Under the pieces are notes generated by a model. It saw nothing but the letters and a program-made list of their open reading frames with translations, did not search any database and was not told the DNA's origin. This document shows positions 6,157-7,511 of a DNA stretch of 7,511 nucleotides, piece by piece. Source of the stretch: Desulfobacterales bacterium (lineage in GTDB: Bacteria > Desulfobacterota > Desulfobacteria > Desulfobacterales > UBA5852); NCBI GenBank assembly GCA_030066455.1, contig JASJBQ010000242.1:1-7511 (forward strand). The letters run 5' to 3'. How positions within the stretch are numbered: position 1 is the stretch's first letter; each line of letters begins with the position of its first letter. The position numbers were made by a program, and so were the translations under genes.

Positions 6157-7511
6157 ATGAGCAAAACAGCTGAAAAAGTTATTCCGCTTCTAAACAAGCT
6201 AATTGAAGATCTGGACAGTTACAGCCTCAACGATCGTGATGCCTGGCTGAAGATGGCAAATGATGTGCGTGCGCTCGTCGATGATATCCCTAAACAGATG
6301 AAACCCCTGATCGCCCTGCTCAATCTCTGCGGAAAAGGCGTGAAGGCCATATCCGAGAAATCACTGACCGACTATCTGGCGGCCATCGATGCCGTCGCCG
6401 ATGGATTCACAGCGGCGGAGCACTACCTGGACAATGGTGCCGACCGCCAAACGCTGGCCCAGAAAGCCATGGATCGCATCTCCGCGCTTCTTCCCGACAC
6501 CGATGCTGCGGCGGCACCTGATGCGGACGCAGCAAATGAGCTGCCAACACCGCCAGTATCGGTCGACAGCATCGATGATGTGGCGGCGCTGCTGATCCAG
6601 GCGGACGCCGGCAATCGCGACGAATTGGCCCTGATCGCCAGCGCACTGGATCGACTGAGTGCGGAACCCGCCTATAGTGGAGATGCCTGCGGTTATCTTG
6701 TCGAAGCCGGTCAGGCTGCAAAAGCGTCGCTGGATACGCAAGCGGAGCCTGGTGAAGATCTTCTGGAGAAGATCGGGCAGCTGATCGAGCAGTCCATGCA
6801 GGCGGTGCACGAAATGCAAAAACAGCCTGCTGAGGTCAAGCCGGCAGCGGACGCGGCCGAGACGTTACATTCCGAAGGTTATGAGAACGAGGCCGATGAT
6901 GACGCAAACGCGATCCCCGCCGCCGCCACACCGGACGAGGAGGCGCCGGTCGACGCGTCGACGACCCATGAGGCGCCCGAAGCCGCTGATGATCGCGATT
7001 ACATGCCCGACGACCCCGATTTCGAACTGATTGGCGAGTTCATCGAAGAGGGCAATGACCTCATCTTTAAAGCCGAAGAGGCGCTTTTAAAGCTTGAGAC
7101 CGACCCTGAGGATATGGATGCCGTCGGTATGGTCTTCCGGGCCTTCCACACCATCAAAGGCACCTCGGCGTTTCTGGAACTGGCCGTCATCGCGGATATG
7201 GGCCACCATGCCGAATCACTTCTCAGCCGTGTCCGTGATCGTGAAATTCGCTATAGCGGTGGCTATGCCGATCTCTCCCTGCGCGCTCTGGATATGCTCA
7301 AGGAGCTGATCAGCCGTGTTCAGGACGCCCTGGGCGGCGCCCCGCTGATGAAACCCGGGGGATACAACGAACTGATGAAAATTTTATCCGATCCGGAAGC
7401 GGCCGGTATTTCTGAAGCCCAGGAAGACAGCCCGCCGCCGCGGATCGGCGACTTGCTCGTGGCCCAGGGAAAGGTGACGCGTGAAGACGTCGAGCAGGTG
7501 ATCGAATCGCC
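6157..7511 (+). CDS. cheA: CheA-type chemotaxis histidine kinase, N-terminal part (gene cut by window end)
   Basis: This frame stays open from ATG 6157 to the end: 451 residues are visible, the 3' part is missing. CheA autophosphorylates and passes phosphate to CheY to control the flagellar motor. The Hpt domain spans about 285-393, with the phosphorylation motif VFRAFHTIKGTSAFLEL (326-342) and acceptor histidine at 331. After it comes PPPRIGDLLVAQGKVTREDV (426-445), a segment resembling the short region that recurs in CheA-like kinases of deltaproteobacteria. Before it lie about 285 unusual residues: helical blocks (1-112 and 138-223) and Ala/Pro/Asp-rich linkers (113-137, 226-285). In E. 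coli CheA the Hpt is first, with His48. An in-frame stop at 6148 makes 6157 the first ATG, but no good ribosome site precedes it (GAGG at 6137-6140 is 16 bases away). Kinase and CheW-like domains lie outside, so CheA is inferred from the Hpt. Confidence 0.82.
   Translation, partial: MSKTAEKVIPLLNKLIEDLDSYSLNDRDAWLKMANDVRALVDDIPKQMKPLIALLNLCGKGVKAISEKSLTDYLAAIDAVADGFTAAEHYLDNGADRQTLAQKAMDRISALLPDTDAAAAPDADAANELPTPPVSVDSIDDVAALLIQADAGNRDELALIASALDRLSAEPAYSGDACGYLVEAGQAAKASLDTQAEPGEDLLEKIGQLIEQSMQAVHEMQKQPAEVKPAADAAETLHSEGYENEADDDANAIPAAATPDEEAPVDASTTHEAPEAADDRDYMPDDPDFELIGEFIEEGNDLIFKAEEALLKLETDPEDMDAVGMVFRAFHTIKGTSAFLELAVIADMGHHAESLLSRVRDREIRYSGGYADLSLRALDMLKELISRVQDALGGAPLMKPGGYNELMKILSDPEAAGISEAQEDSPPPRIGDLLVAQGKVTREDVEQVIES

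Noticed and set aside
6135..6173. Tiny ORF of 12 codons overlapping the cheA start as a leader peptide.
   Set aside because: It has no ribosome binding site, no regulatory residue pattern and no attenuator-like structure.

Overview
The window is one co-directional (+ strand) flagellar locus of a Gram-negative bacterium. Eight complete genes are present, flgF-flgG-flgA-flgH-flgI-flgJ(N-domain)-flgM-flgN, followed by the 5' part of a CheA-type chemotaxis kinase gene that runs off the right edge. L-ring (FlgH) and P-ring (FlgI) genes require an outer membrane. High GC, the gene order, a FlgJ without its muramidase domain, and a CheA with a long N-terminal extension suggest a deltaproteobacterium (Desulfobacterota, Desulfobacteraceae-like). 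That placement is inference from gene content and order; no taxonomic marker is visible.

Layout. Bases 1-193 hold no supportable gene but contain an imperfect hairpin (66-100) and a well-spaced sigma-54 promoter (112-127) ahead of flgF. Bases 194-4676 are a tight block of rod and ring genes: proximal rod FlgF, distal rod FlgG, P-ring chaperone FlgA, L-ring lipoprotein FlgH and P-ring FlgI. Gaps there are 0-27 nt. A 47-nt gap with a GC-rich hairpin precedes the FlgJ-type rod-binding protein (4724-5089). The largest non-coding stretch (5090-5252, 163 nt) carries a sigma-28-type promoter with a perfect GCCGATAA -10 element, a weaker sigma-54-like site and competing inverted repeats. It precedes flgM (anti-sigma-28) and flgN (export chaperone). 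The last 1355 bases are the open-ended cheA-like gene.

Working together. FlgJ, FlgF and FlgG build the rod through the peptidoglycan, and FlgA, FlgI and FlgH build the P and L rings around it. FlgM holds sigma-28 inactive until the hook-basal body is complete and FlgM is exported. FlgN escorts the hook-filament junction proteins. The regulatory sites fit a two-tier scheme: sigma-54 for the rod/ring genes, and sigma-28 added at flgM so that the late genes, including their own inhibitor and possibly the kinase, are boosted after the checkpoint.

Most of this is ordinary flagellar biology, and I see no clearly undescribed system. The most unusual element is the roughly 285-residue N-terminal extension of the CheA-like protein, which appears to contain two diverged copies of a helical module. 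No RNA genes, mobile elements, CRISPR arrays or convincing terminators were seen.
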